64,000 nt of DNA from Homarus americanus (Eukaryota; Arthropoda; Malacostraca; Decapoda; Nephropidae). This document shows positions 23,425-33,138 of this stretch, one piece after another. The DNA is taken from positions 120,462 through 184,461 of the forward strand of contig NW_024748846.1 in NCBI RefSeq assembly GCF_018991925.1, written 5' to 3'. The notes under the pieces are model-generated. The model worked only from the letters and a program-made list of their open reading frames with translations, searched no databases and had not been told where the DNA came from. The position numbers were made by a program, and so were the translations under genes. Positions within the stretch are counted from its first letter, which is position 1. Every line of letters begins with the position of its first letter.

Positions 23425-23625
23425 CAGGGGTTCTCAACCAGGGGGGAATTTCCCCCCTCAGGTTTTCAGGGGAACTGATACTAATATGGAAAAAATAAAG
23501 GATTTTCAGTATTATATGCATATTATTTGGAATGCACTTTTTGAGGCAGCCAATCTTGAAAGGAGGAATGACATTCTGACATATGGTGAAAGGGTGCATG
23601 GGGCAAACAAGGTTGAGAACCACTG
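23425..23625. mobile_element. 201-bp hAT-type MITE
   Basis: Ends are CAGGGGTTCTCAACC (23425-23439) and GGTTGAGAACCACTG (23611-23625), 14 of 15 bases inverted. The sequence matches the CAGTGGTTCTCAA type of terminus common in non-autonomous hAT elements. The flanking 8-mers CCTTATAC and ACTTGGAC agree at five of eight positions, so the target duplication is plausible but decayed. The element lies inside the reverse transcriptase between NYDAI and LDFTK, and is absent from the inverted copy. Confidence 0.85.
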
Positions 23626-24203
23626 ACTTGGACTTTACAAAGCTTGACAGAATACCGCATCAGAGGCTTCTGAAAGATTAAGGCTCATGGTATCGAGGAA
23701 AAGTTTTAAATTGGATAAAATCATGGCTCCCGATAGAACGCAGAGGGTCAGCGTAGATGGTGTTAAATCTGAGTGGGGCCGTGTAACCAGTGGGGTTCCC
23801 CAGGGGTCAGTACTGGGCCCACTCTTGTTCATAATCTACATAAACGATCTACAGCAGATACTGGGATCAGCAGTGACATTAGCAAGTTTGCGGACGACAC
23901 CAAAATAGGGCGGCAGATTAATTCAGGGCAGGATGCAAATGCATTACAGGAGGATTTAAATAAACTGCAGGAGTGGTCAGAAAATGGCAAATGAAATTCA
24001 AAACCAGCAAGTGCAGTGTACTTAATATTGGAAGAACAAATACTTATAATGTATACAGCCTTAACAACATCAACATAGAGAAGTCGACTTGTGAAAGAGA
24101 CTTAGGGGTACTTAGAAGTCCGGACCTACGGCCTAAAACAGTGCGTTAATGTTCGAAATAAGGCAAACAGAGTATTGGGTTTTATATCTAGAAGTGTAAG
24201 TAT

Positions 24204-24936
24204 TGTTACGACCGTGTCGTATTTTTCTATTTTTTTTTTTATATAACATGCTTCCATGTTCCATATTATTCCTGTAATAATGTGTTGTATTCACTATTAT
24301 ATAATCTAGTCACCTTAACCTGTGCTGTTAAGGTTTTAACTGTTATTATTTGTTCAAACCCATTTAGTATTGTAACAAGCATTCTTTGTTTCTAAACGAC
24401 CATCTGCATCGTTAAACGACCCACCGGCGGGTCGCGTGGCGGGAGCCGACCTTATATATAGGACCCACCAACTGACGGGTTAGTTCAGTCCTCTTGTCAT
24501 ACAGTTCACATCCTTTGAGTGACACTTGTCACCTGTTTCTTATACTTAATTTATTTGTGTTGTTCCTGTCGCCACCAATGTGGTATATCTGAGTACCTAT
24601 TTAAGTCTCTATTTATGTCCATCAGTATTTGCTTAGTTACATTTATAATTCAGTTAATTTCAGTGTTAGTTTTATATGTTTATGCAGTGTTAACGTAATC
24701 CAATGCTTATTTTTTATTCTTTTGAGATTTCGATGTTTCGTATCATTTGTCTTAAAAGTTTCGATGGTGAATCAATTTGCTGTGACAGCCCACGAGGCTC
24801 TTTATTGTGTTAATATTTAATTAATTAAATTCTTAAAGGTTTACTTTATTTTTATTCCCTTTTAATTTACTTCACTTTTTTTGTTTGGTTACGCCTAGAA
24901 CCTGGATATTAAAGTAAATTAAGAGACGGCGAAACA
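24204..24936. mobile_element. 733-bp LTR (probably solo, Gypsy-like) with GTAT duplication
   Basis: Starts TGTTACGACCG and ends GGCGAAACA, so it has canonical TG and CA ends. It is flanked by GTAT at 24200-24203 and 24937-24940. Removing it together with one GTAT restores the LINE frame, and the inverted LINE copy at 27.1 kb has no insertion at this point. A TATA-like stretch (24452-24460) lies a third of the way in. No internal gag or pol sequence is present, so it is a solo LTR. The TGTTACGACC start and 4-bp duplication fit Ty3/Gypsy, but no coding part proves it. Confidence 0.88.
24452..24460 (+). promoter_or_regulatory. TATA-like box inside the solo LTR
   Basis: TTATATATA preceded by GGGAGCCGACC. 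A similar GGGCCGACC context precedes TATAAA at 37719 in the other LINE insertion, which may mean that both are promoter regions of related LTR families. Confidence 0.4.
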
Positions 24937-25315
24937 GTATCAAGAGTGCAGAGGTCTTATTGCAACTATGTCTTGCACTAGTCAGGCCGCACCTCGATTA
25001 TGCGGTTCAGTTCTGGTGCCCCTATTATAGAATGGATATAAATTCACTAGAGTCGGTGCAGCGAAGAATGAAAAAAATGATTCAGGGACTTAGAAACCTT
25101 CCGTATCAGGATAGGTTAAAGAAACTTAACTTGCATTCCTAGAACGACGAAGAGTGCGGGGAGATGATAGAAGTATTTAAGTGGGTGAAAGGAATCAATA
25201 AAGGAGATATAGATAAACTTCTTATAATATCCGAGCAGGATAGGACTCGGACAACGGATTCAAGTTGGATAAGTTTAGGTTTAGGAGGAGATAGGAAGGA
25301 ACTGGTTCACAAATA

Positions 25316-25525
25316 GGGTGGTGGACGAGTGGAACAAGCTTAGCAAGTTTGTAGTAAGTGCTGGAACCTGGAAGCTTTAAAGGAGGCTAGATAAGGTGGT
25401 GGACGAGTGGACAAACAACTTTGTAGTAAGTGCTGGAACGCTGGAAAGCTTTAAAAGGAGGCTAGATAGGGTGGTGGACGAGTGGAACAAGCTTAGCAAC
25501 TGTAGTAGTGCTGGAACCTTTAAAA
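25316..25525 (+). repeat. Triplication of the CR1 C-terminal segment
   Basis: GTGGTGGACGAGTGGA followed by about 60 bases recurs at 25318, 25396 and 25470. Single-copy relatives at 32113 and on the minus strand near 26880 have it once. This is a local tandem duplication after insertion, or a collapsed-read artefact. Confidence 0.85.
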
Positions 25526-25628
25526 CTTGAGGCTAGATAGATTCATGGATTATAGAGTGTGGTAGTAACTCTCGACAGAGCTGCCATGCACAGGCCAACG
25601 GCCTATTGCAGACTCCTTATGTTCTTTG

Positions 25629-25858
25629 GTAGACAGGTGAGTAGACGGGTGAGTCAGACAGGGACGACCTCCTCAGCTACTACTGTTCACATATACTTCC
25701 GTCAAGGGTGGAGGAAGGGAGGGGACAGACAGACAGACAACCTACCTGTCCCACTCATTACCTTATCTGTGGTGATTACCGTGTCTTACCTTGCCTATAC
25801 CCCCCTCTATGGCAGCCTGACCTGGTGAGTAATACACACATACACACACACACACACA
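25629..25858. other. Spacer between the inverted LINE copies, part 1
   Basis: Ordinary sequence followed by a (CA)n-rich run at about 25830-25858. No gene recognised. Confidence 0.5.
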
Positions 25859-26161
25859 ACCGCATCCAGCCCATACATTACACTGATCGCTAAGAACAGC
25901 CCAGTCCAACCATTGTAAAATTATCAAACTTGTAATAAATCAGTGTATTCACTCCCAGTAAACACTACTTCTTACTGTCACTTATTTTGAAATGAACTGT
26001 AGTTTGAGCTTTCCCCATCTAGTTATTATATGTCTTATTTGTGTCACTTATGTTAACTTGTATATTATTTGTAATTCATGTATTCCCAAATATGTAACTG
26101 TATATTTTCAGCCTTCTGGCTGCCAAGCTCTTCAATAAACAGTTAATTATTATTATTTTAT

Positions 26162-26165
<4 letters not shown>
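25859..26165 (+). mobile_element. LINE B 3' end flanked by (CA)n on both sides
   Basis: Matches 12350-12600 (CCGCATCCAGCCCATA, AAGAACAGCCCAG, CAGTGTATTCACTCCCAG), continuing through the 3' UTR to TTTTCAGCCTTCTGGCTGCC, CAATAAACAGTTAATTATTA and an ATT tail. It begins directly after a CA tract and ends directly before (CA)n at 26166-26193. No coding motif remains beyond a few tail codons. Confidence 0.82.
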
Positions 26166-26197
<32 letters not shown>

Positions 26198-26715
26198 AAT
26201 TAGAGGCAATTTAGTATTTAGCAATATGTTCATCCTTACACTGCTACGAGTACACAAATTACGTACATGTGTGCATAACAGGTCTGTACACACAACCCAC
26301 TTATGTGTACAGTACATGAAGGGTGTACATTCCCCAGTACATATAGTTACGATTAGGTTAGGTTAGGTTAGCTTATAGAAAGTGTACAAAGTGAACAAAT
26401 TGAATAAAAGTTTGTACAGGTGTTAAGTGTTCTTGGATAAATTGTTATCTAGTGAACATACGTGAACAAATTTCAACTATTCTTTAGGTTATTATGAACA
26501 AATGATAAACACGTGTACAACTACGTTAAATAATTGGTAATTTTAATTACATGTACTGTACACATGTCCACCTCTCTCTCTCTCTCTGACCATGAACACA
26601 TTAGCAATGACTTAATTGTGGCTGACCGTCTAGTATGTATGTAAGTATGTATGTAATGGCGTATGTATGTATGTAATGGCGTATGTAAGTATGTATGTAA
26701 TGGCGTATGTATGTA
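26166..26715. other. Spacer part 2: (CA)n, unique sequence, GTAT-rich repeat
   Basis: (CA)n at 26166-26193, then AT-rich sequence with a short TTAGGTTAGGTTAGG run near 26353-26370, then GTATGTATGTAATGGC-type repeats at 26634-26715. No gene recognised. Confidence 0.6.
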
Positions 26716-28697
26716 TAAGAACATAAGCAGTCTGCAATAGGCCGGTTGGCCTGTGCATGGCAGCTCCTGTCGAGAGTTACTACCACTCTCTATCATCCAT
26801 GACTCTATCTCCTCCTAAAACTTTCCAGCGTTCAGCACCTACAAAAGTTGCTAAGCGTTCCCTCGTCCACCACCCTATTTGTGAACCAGTTCCTTCTATC
26901 TCCCTCCTAAACCTAAACTTATCCAACTTGAATCCGTTGCTCGAGTCCTATCCTGCTCGGATATTATAAGAACTTTATCTATATCTCCTTTATTGATTCT
27001 TTATAAATACATCCTGATATGGAAGGATTCTAAGTCGGAATCATTTTCGTCATTCTTCGCTGCGACTCTAGTGAATTTATATCCATTCTATAATAGGGCA
27101 CCAAAACTGAACAGCATAATCGAGAGGCGGCCTGACTAGTGCAAGATATAGTTGCAATATGCACTCTTTTACTTACACTTCTAGATATAAAACCCAATAT
27201 TCTCTTTTTGCTTATTCGAACATTAACGCACTGTTTTCCTGGGCATGGTCGGGCTTACAAAACCCCTAGGTCTCTTTTTCACAAGTCGACTTCTCTAGGT
27301 TGATGTTGTTAAGGCTGTACATTATAAGTATTTGTTCTTCCATTTATGTACGCTGCACTTGCTGGTGTTGAATTTCATTTGTTTCTGACCACTCCGCAGT
27401 TTATTTAAATCCTCCTGTAATGCATTTGCATCCTGCCCTGAATTAATCTGCCGCTCTTTTGGTGTCGTCTGCAAACTTGCTAATGTCACTGCTGATCCCA
27501 GTATCTACTGTAAATCGTTTATGTAGATTATGAACAAGAGTGGGCCTAATACTGACTCCTGGAACCCCACTGGTTACACGGCCCCACTCAGATATAACAC
27601 CATCTACGCTGACTCCTATCGATGAGCCATGATTTTATCCAATTTAAAACTTTTCCCTCGATACCATGAGCCTTAACTTTTCTCAAAAGCCTCTGATGCG
27701 GTACTCTGTCAAATAGCATGGTAATTTTCGTCATTATCTACTACCAGGAAGACTTTCCTAAAAAACGTCAGCAGATTTGTTAGACAAGATTTTCCCTTTG
27801 TAAACCCATGTTGAGAGTCGTAGATTAATTTGCTTTCTCTAGATGCGATCGGATGCCATTTGCTATAACTGATTCAAGAAATTTCCCCACTACTGACATC
27901 AAACTGATGAGCCGGTAATTTGGCCTGATGCTCTGTCGCCCTCTTTAAATATGGGTACCGCTGTTTCCACAAGTCTGGAACCACTCCGTGTCTAATGATT
28001 TTGTAAATAAATCTACGAGGGTCGACTAATCTGTTCCTTACACTCTTTCAAAACTCGAGGAAAATTTGTCTTCTTTAATTTATTTATCCTCATAAGAACC
28101 TCCTCTTTTCTGAGTGATATTCTATAAATTTTCGTCTTCATTTCTCCTAAATATCAGTTCCACCTCTCTCATTTCCTCGTGATTCTTCTGGAAAACTGAT
28201 AAGAAGTAGCTGTTTAATGCTTAGCTTATTTCCTCACTATCATCCATCACTTCCCCTCTCGACTGTGTGTGTAGAGCAATCAGTGTTCTCTCTCTCTCTG
28301 TACAGTTAATTACACTTACACCTGGTACAGTGACTGGTGTGTTTATGATATGTGGCAACTCTGTGTTTGTTTATCTAGCAACTCTACTCTAGCTATTACT
28401 GTGAGGTTCTTGGCCATTCGGGAGTTTTAATACCATAAACAAACACAGTGGTGCCACATCACCCAGACACAATCACTGTACCAGATGTCTGAGCAACTGT
28501 ATATGTTTTAATACCATGTAAACAAACACAGTGCCACATTACCCAAGACATCCACCCACCACCCATCACACACACACACAAACACACATATACACACTCT
28601 GCACATACACACACACACACACCTACACACCCTTGTCACGCCTACATAAGCTGAGGTAATCCATAACCTAACCCATAATTGACACTCGTAGTGGTTA
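26716..28697 (-). mobile_element. CR1-like LINE, inverted copy of 22.4-25.6 kb
   Basis: The reverse complement matches copy 1 from its 3' terminus (AAGAACATAAGCAGTCTGCA at the left edge) through the tail, FADD (about 27465-27475), the reverse transcriptase and linker, and the foldback-containing insertion, stopping at about 28697. It shares with copy 1 the internal insertion and the stop in ENL-stop-NI, but lacks the MITE and the LTR. Many small indels break the frame. The relation is best explained by duplication of an already defective copy, in inverted orientation, before the MITE and LTR arrived. Confidence 0.88.
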
Positions 28698-29175
28698 TGG
28701 GGAAGGTGCGCGGCTGGGGAGAGAGAGTGCGGCTGGGGAGAGGGGTGCGGCTGGGGGAGAGGGGGAGGGCTGGGGAAGAGGTGCGGCTGGGGGAGAGGGG
28801 TGCAGCTGGGGGAGGGTGAGGCTGGGGAGAGAGGTGCGGCTGGGGGAGGGTGGACTGGGGAGAGTGAGCTGGGGGAGGGTTGAGGCTGGGAGAGGTGCGG
28901 CTGGGGAGGGGGTGCAGCTGGGAGAGGGGTGCGGCTGGGGAGAGGGTGAGGCTGGGGAGAGGGGGTGAGGCTGGAGAGGGGTGAGGCTGGGAGAGAGAGG
29001 TGAGGCTGGGGAGAGAGGGGTGAGCTGGGGAGAGAGGGGTGCGGCTGGGGGAGAGAGGGGGTGCGACTGGGGGAGAGGGGGTGAGGCTGGGGGAGAGAGG
29101 TGGGAGCTGGGGGGTGAGGCTGGGGGAGAGAGAGAGGGGTGCGGCTGGGAGAAGGATGAGAGGGGTGAGACTGTT
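28698..29175. repeat. G-rich minisatellite, unit about 18-20 bp
   Basis: GGGGTGCGGCTGGGGAGAG and GTGAGGCTGGGGGAGAG units with variable G runs. G-tract spacing could allow quadruplex structures; no gene. Confidence 0.92.
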
Positions 29176-29385
29176 GTTGTAGAGATAGTGTGAGAGAAGA
29201 TAGGAGAAAGGAAGTTATAATTCGGAAGTGAAGACGTTTAGGCAGGGGGAGGTAAGGCGGGGGTGACTAAGGGTTGTGTCATGGGTTAGTTATTGTCTGT
29301 TGATACTAGAGAGTTTACCCTGTCCCGTACGTGGGTGTTTTGAGGGCCTTAATACCACTAGATTCATTCTTTCCCTTACTCCCCC

Positions 29386-29386
29386 A

Positions 29387-29473
<87 letters not shown>

Positions 29474-29625
29474 CATCCATCTCATCACCCATCCACCCAC
29501 CCACCCACCACCCACCCACACACACCACCCCACCCCTCCACCCCCACCCCCCTCACACCCCACCCACCCCACACACCCAGCCACCCCCACACCCACCTAC
29601 CCACCCCACCACACCCCACGCCCTT
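29386..29625. repeat. (CA)n followed by CCACC-rich tract
   Basis: An 85-base uninterrupted (CA)n (29388-29470) followed by C-rich CACCC repeats. The His/Pro-rich frames are artefacts. Confidence 0.97.
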
Positions 29626-29721
29626 GGCACTAATTACACCTACCACTTTAAGGTCACCTCACTACAGTGGTCAAGTTTACAGTTTACAGAAATTAAAATC
29701 TTCGACTCTCACTAGACAACT

Positions 29722-30345
29722 AGGTTAGGTTTGGTTAGTGTTAGGTTTGGATTGGGGTAGGTTAGGTTTGGTTAGTGTTAGGTTAGGGTTGAGTTAGTAT
29801 TAGGTCAGGTTGAGTGTTAGAGTTAGGGTTGGGTTGGGTTAGGTTAGTATTAGGGCAGGTTAGTGTTGGGTTAGGGTTAGGTTAGGTTAGGTTAGGTTAG
29901 GGTTAATTGGGTCAGGTTAGTGTTAGGTTAGGGTTAGGTTAGGTTAGGGTAGGTTAGGGTTGGGTTAGGAGTGGGTTAGGGTTAGGTTAGTATTAGGTCA
30001 GGTTAGTGTTAGGTTAGGGTAGGTTAGTGTTAGGTTAGTATTAGGTCAGGTTAGTGTTGGGTTAGAGGTTAGGTTGAGTTGGTGTTAGGTTAGGTTAGGG
30101 TTAGGTTAGTATTAAGTCAGGTTAGTGTTAGGTTAGGGTTAGGTTAGGTTAGGGTAGGGTAAGTTAGTGTTAGGTTAGGTTAGTATTAGGTCAGGTTAGT
30201 GTTAGGTTAGTGTTAGGTTAGGTTAGGTTAGGTTAGGTTAGGTTAGGGTTAGTATTAGGTCAGGTTAGTGTTAGGTTAGGGTAGGTTAGGGTAGGTTAGG
30301 TTAGGGTAGGTTAGGTTAGGTTAGTATTAGGTCAGGTTAGGTTAT
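29722..30345. repeat. Interstitial TTAGG-like array
   Basis: Some 620 bases of GGTTAGGTTAGG with interspersed GTTAGGGTTAG, GTCAGGTTAGTGTTAG and GTATTAGGTCAG variants. TTAGG is the canonical telomere repeat of most arthropods. The many variants and the position between other satellites make this an interstitial, degenerate block, not a chromosome end. Short TTAGG runs recur near 26353, 30835 and 31197. Confidence 0.88.
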
Positions 30346-30509
30346 ATATGGTGTGGTGGTGTCCCCTCATTTCTCTGTCAACCACACGTCACTTAACACC
30401 TGTAATTAAGGTTAATAAACAAGGCTTAATGATTTGTTTATGTAGGTTAATGATGTGTAGGATAATTGGGCTGTTTAGTGAGGAAATGGGTCAATGGTCG
30501 TTAAGAGTA
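30346..30509. other. Short unique stretch
   Basis: No gene or repeat recognised; includes a small open frame without motifs. Confidence 0.4.
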
Positions 30510-30815
30510 GGAGGAGAAGAGGAAGGGAGGAGAGAGGGTAGGTGAGGAGGAGAGAGGAGGGAAGGAGGAAGGAGGCGTAGAAGAGGGAGGGAGGAGAGAG
30601 GGTAGGTGAGAAGGAGAGAGGGGGGAAGGAGGAAGGAAGGAGGCGGTAGAAGAGGGGAGGGGAGGAAGGAGGCACAGAGGAGGGAGGAGGCGTAGAAGAG
30701 GGAGGGAGGAGAGAGGGTAGGTGAGAAGGAGAGAGGAGGGAGGGAGGAAGGAAGGAAGCGTAGAAGAGGGAGGGAGGAAGGAGGCGTAGAAGAGGGAGGG
30801 AGGGAGGGAGGAATA
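30510..30815. repeat. Purine-rich minisatellite
   Basis: Blocks of GGAGGGAGGAAGGAGGC, GTAGAAGAG and GAGAGAGGGTAGGTGAG in variable order. Ser/Pro-rich frames on the minus strand are artefacts. Confidence 0.92.
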
Positions 30816-31071
30816 GTAGGGAGCTAGAGTCTAGGTTAGGTTAGGTTAGGTTAGGTTTGGTCCTCTTGTGTATGAACGTCTGTCCTATGTGGCAGTGAAC
30901 AGTGATAGCACCCACACCTGACTGAATTATTTATATTAGGAAAATTTGTACACCTATCTTGTCATTAGAGTTGTGAAATAATCTCTCTCTCTCTCTCTCT
31001 CTCTCGCCACACAAGTGACATAAAAACACGTGACAAAAACGCAACATTTTACACCTGGCCATTAATACTTC

Positions 31072-31115
<44 letters not shown>

Positions 31116-31280
31116 TTGTGTGTGTGTGTGTGTCTTGGCTGAGTTGAACCCTTAATGCCAAACAATGTTGCTCCCTGCGATCTGAGTTTGGTTTGGTTAG
31201 GTTAGGTTAGATTAGGTTCACTCAACTGTCTTGTTCGAGGATGGCCGATTCAAGGGCCACCTAGGTGTGAATTTGCTTAA
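30816..31280. other. Spacer with (CT)n, (GT)n and short TTAGG runs
   Basis: Contains (CT)n at 30981-31004, (GT)n at 31075-31131 and TTAGG-type runs near 30835 and 31197. No gene recognised. Confidence 0.55.
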
Positions 31281-31690
31281 GGTGTAGAAGCTGTCGCCAA
31301 CACAACAACCACACCCTGAATTATCGAGCTGTATGACCCAGTGTTTCAGGTGTAGAAGTTGTCGCCAACACAACAACCACACCCTGAATTATCGAGCTGT
31401 ATGACCCAGTGTTTCAGGTGTAGAAGCTGTCGCCAACACAACAACCACACCCTGAATTATCGAGCTGTATGACCCAGTGTTTCAGGTGTAGAAGTTGTCG
31501 CCAACACAACAACCACACCCTGAATTATCGAGCTGTATGACCCAGTGTTTCAGGTGTAGAAGCTGTCGCCAACACAACAACCACACCCTGAATTATCGAG
31601 CTGTATGACCCAGTGTTTCAGGTGTAGAAGTTGTCGCCAACACAACAACCACACCCTGAATTATCGAGCTGTATGACCCAGTGTTAATGA
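31281..31690. repeat. 68-bp tandem repeat forming a 136-bp dimer
   Basis: GGTGTAGAAG starts at 31281, 31349, 31417, 31485, 31553 and 31621, exactly 68 bases apart. Units strictly alternate between GAAGCTGTCG and GAAGTTGTCG and are otherwise nearly identical, so the latest duplication unit was the 136-bp dimer. Confidence 0.97.
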
Positions 31691-31797
31691 ATAGTACGAG
31701 AAGACCGGACAACTCGCCAACTGCACTGGCTAACCATTATCCCAGAACACGACCCGTAAATCAATTAACATCCAGGTCCCATTTACCTGTACTCATG

Positions 31798-31831
<34 letters not shown>

Positions 31832-31832
<1 letters not shown>

Positions 31833-32990
31833 CATCCCTGGACTGAAGTACTTAGCGTGGATGACGTGGACACCAAATGGATAAATTATACCAACACCTC
31901 CACGGAAGCTCACCACCACTTCTTCCCCGAGAAGTCCGTCAGATCTCACCCAGCTGACTTGCCCTGGATCACACCTCGGATCAAAAGACTTATGCAACAG
32001 AGAGACAGAGCCTTTCATCTCAATGACCACAACCGCTACCAGTCCGTTCACAACCAAGCCATCCGTGAAATAGGTTTAGGAGGGAGATAGGAAGAAACTG
32101 GTTCACAAATAGGGTGGTGGACGAGTGGAACAAGCCTAGCAACTTTGTAGTAAGTGCTGGAACTCTGGAAAGTTTTAAAAGGAGGCTAGATAGATTCATG
32201 GATGATAGAGTGTGGTAGTAACTCTCGACAGGAGCTGCCATGCACAGGTCAACCGGCCTATCGCAGACTCCTTTTTTCTTATGTAAATACGCACCGCAAA
32301 GAGGTCTCACTACTCAACCATTGCAACACCTGAAGCAGACCAACAACAGCTTAAAAAACTGTGGACTAAACAATAAGACACACCCCCTCCCCTTCCTTAG
32401 CCATCTCACTAATGGTGACGCAGCTGAGCAATCAAACAACCATTTCGCTACTATATGCCAGACGCTCCCCCGGCTTGACACAACCACTCTCCCTGCCTAC
32501 CTACCAGCTCCCTTCCCACTGACTTAGTAGAAGAATTTGACGTAGCAAAACGTCTGGACAAACTGAAGTTAAGGCGCTCCACCACCCCATTGACTTACCA
32601 ATGAAACTCTACAAGGAGTTCTCCCCGGGGCTTACTAAACCCCTCTGCTCCATCATCAATGCTTCCCTCAGACAACCAAGATGCCCAGCTGACTGGAAGA
32701 CCTCATATGTGGCACCAGTGCCCAAGTCAACCAGCCCACAATCATTAAACGAGGTACGACCCATTGCAATCACCCTAATACTCAGCTTAATCCGTGAAAG
32801 TTTCATTTTTGACTGGGCCTATGCTGATATTCAGGCGCCATAGATCCTCAGCAATATTGGAAAACACACAAATCCTCCAGCTTTCGTCTCCACCTCCTCG
32901 TCCATCGTCTCAAGTCACTCGGAGTTCCCAAGCCCAAGTTCCTCAGTGCTTACTCACCATACCAACTTAGCCTCACTTTTTGGCACAAGT
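31832..32990 (+). mobile_element. LINE B internal fragment, interrupted by a CR1 3' end
   Basis: Begins directly after (CA)n (31802-31831). The linker between endonuclease and reverse transcriptase is readable (PWITPRIKRLMQQRDRAFHL, YQSVHNQAIREI). It is cut at 32072 by the CR1 fragment and resumes in frame at 32290. It then continues, with frameshifts, through AAEQSNNHFATICQTLPRLD, IKLYKEFS-like and LCSIINASLRQPRCPADWK, VAPVPKSTSPQSLNEVRPIA, and ends with LKSLGVPKPKFLSAYS near 32970. Most of the palm, including the catalytic Asp motif, is absent, so there is an internal deletion. The same family ends at 12.0-12.6 kb. Confidence 0.85.
32073..32284 (+). mobile_element. CR1-like 3' end nested in LINE B, with AAATA duplication
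   Basis: Matches the last 210 bases of CR1 copy 1: NWFTNRVVDEWNKP, LESFKRRLDRFMDDRVW and stop, then the 3' UTR ending in CTTATGT. AAATA occurs on both sides (32068-32072 and 32285-32289). Removing the insert and one AAATA restores the LINE B frame. It is a severely 5'-truncated retrotransposon insertion. Confidence 0.86.
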
Positions 32991-33138
32991 GAATGATGTG
33001 GTTTGCTGACTCTCTACCAGACAGCTAATTAATCCCGTCACTACGCCAGACGATTTTATACAGGTGGGGGAAGTTCCATCTCGTATTCAAGGGTTAAACA
33101 AATCTTAACTGCTTTTACATGGTAGAAATGTGACTTAC

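Larger units (their letters stand above)
22863..25560 (+). pseudogene. CR1 ORF2 reverse transcriptase, interrupted
   Basis: Motifs in order: linker EEIHEEMREVELI, GVVPDLWKQANVVPIFKEGD near 23131-23190, LISLTSVVGKFLES, DSQHGFTKGKSCLTNLLTFL, then the MITE, then [19 protein letters not shown] near 23792-23850, KFADDTKIG (catalytic FADD near 23888), and GFISRSVS just before the LTR. After the LTR, LVRPHLDYAVQFW, LESVQRRMKKMIQGL and YQDRLKKLNLHS follow, and the tail contains WFTNRVVDEWNKLS-like sequence in shifted frames. Numerous stops and frameshifts make it inactive. The stop in ENL-stop-NI (about 22999) is shared with the inverted copy. Confidence 0.88.
21150..25628 (+). mobile_element. CR1-like LINE copy 1, with three nested insertions
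   Basis: Order on the plus strand: ORF1 with an SGNH esterase domain (21199-22117), start of the ORF2 endonuclease (22222-22410), a foldback-containing insertion (22411-22862), ORF2 reverse transcriptase (22863-24199 and 24941-25142), C-terminal tail with a local triplication, and a 3' UTR ending near CTTATGTTCTT at 25628. A MITE (23425-23625) and an LTR (24204-24936) sit inside the reverse transcriptase. ORF1 esterases are established for CR1-group elements, which supports the assignment. An inverted copy of the second half lies at 26716-28697. Confidence 0.9.

Noticed and set aside
29722..30345. True chromosome end
   Set aside because: The TTAGG array is degenerate and has unrelated sequence on both sides for tens of kilobases.
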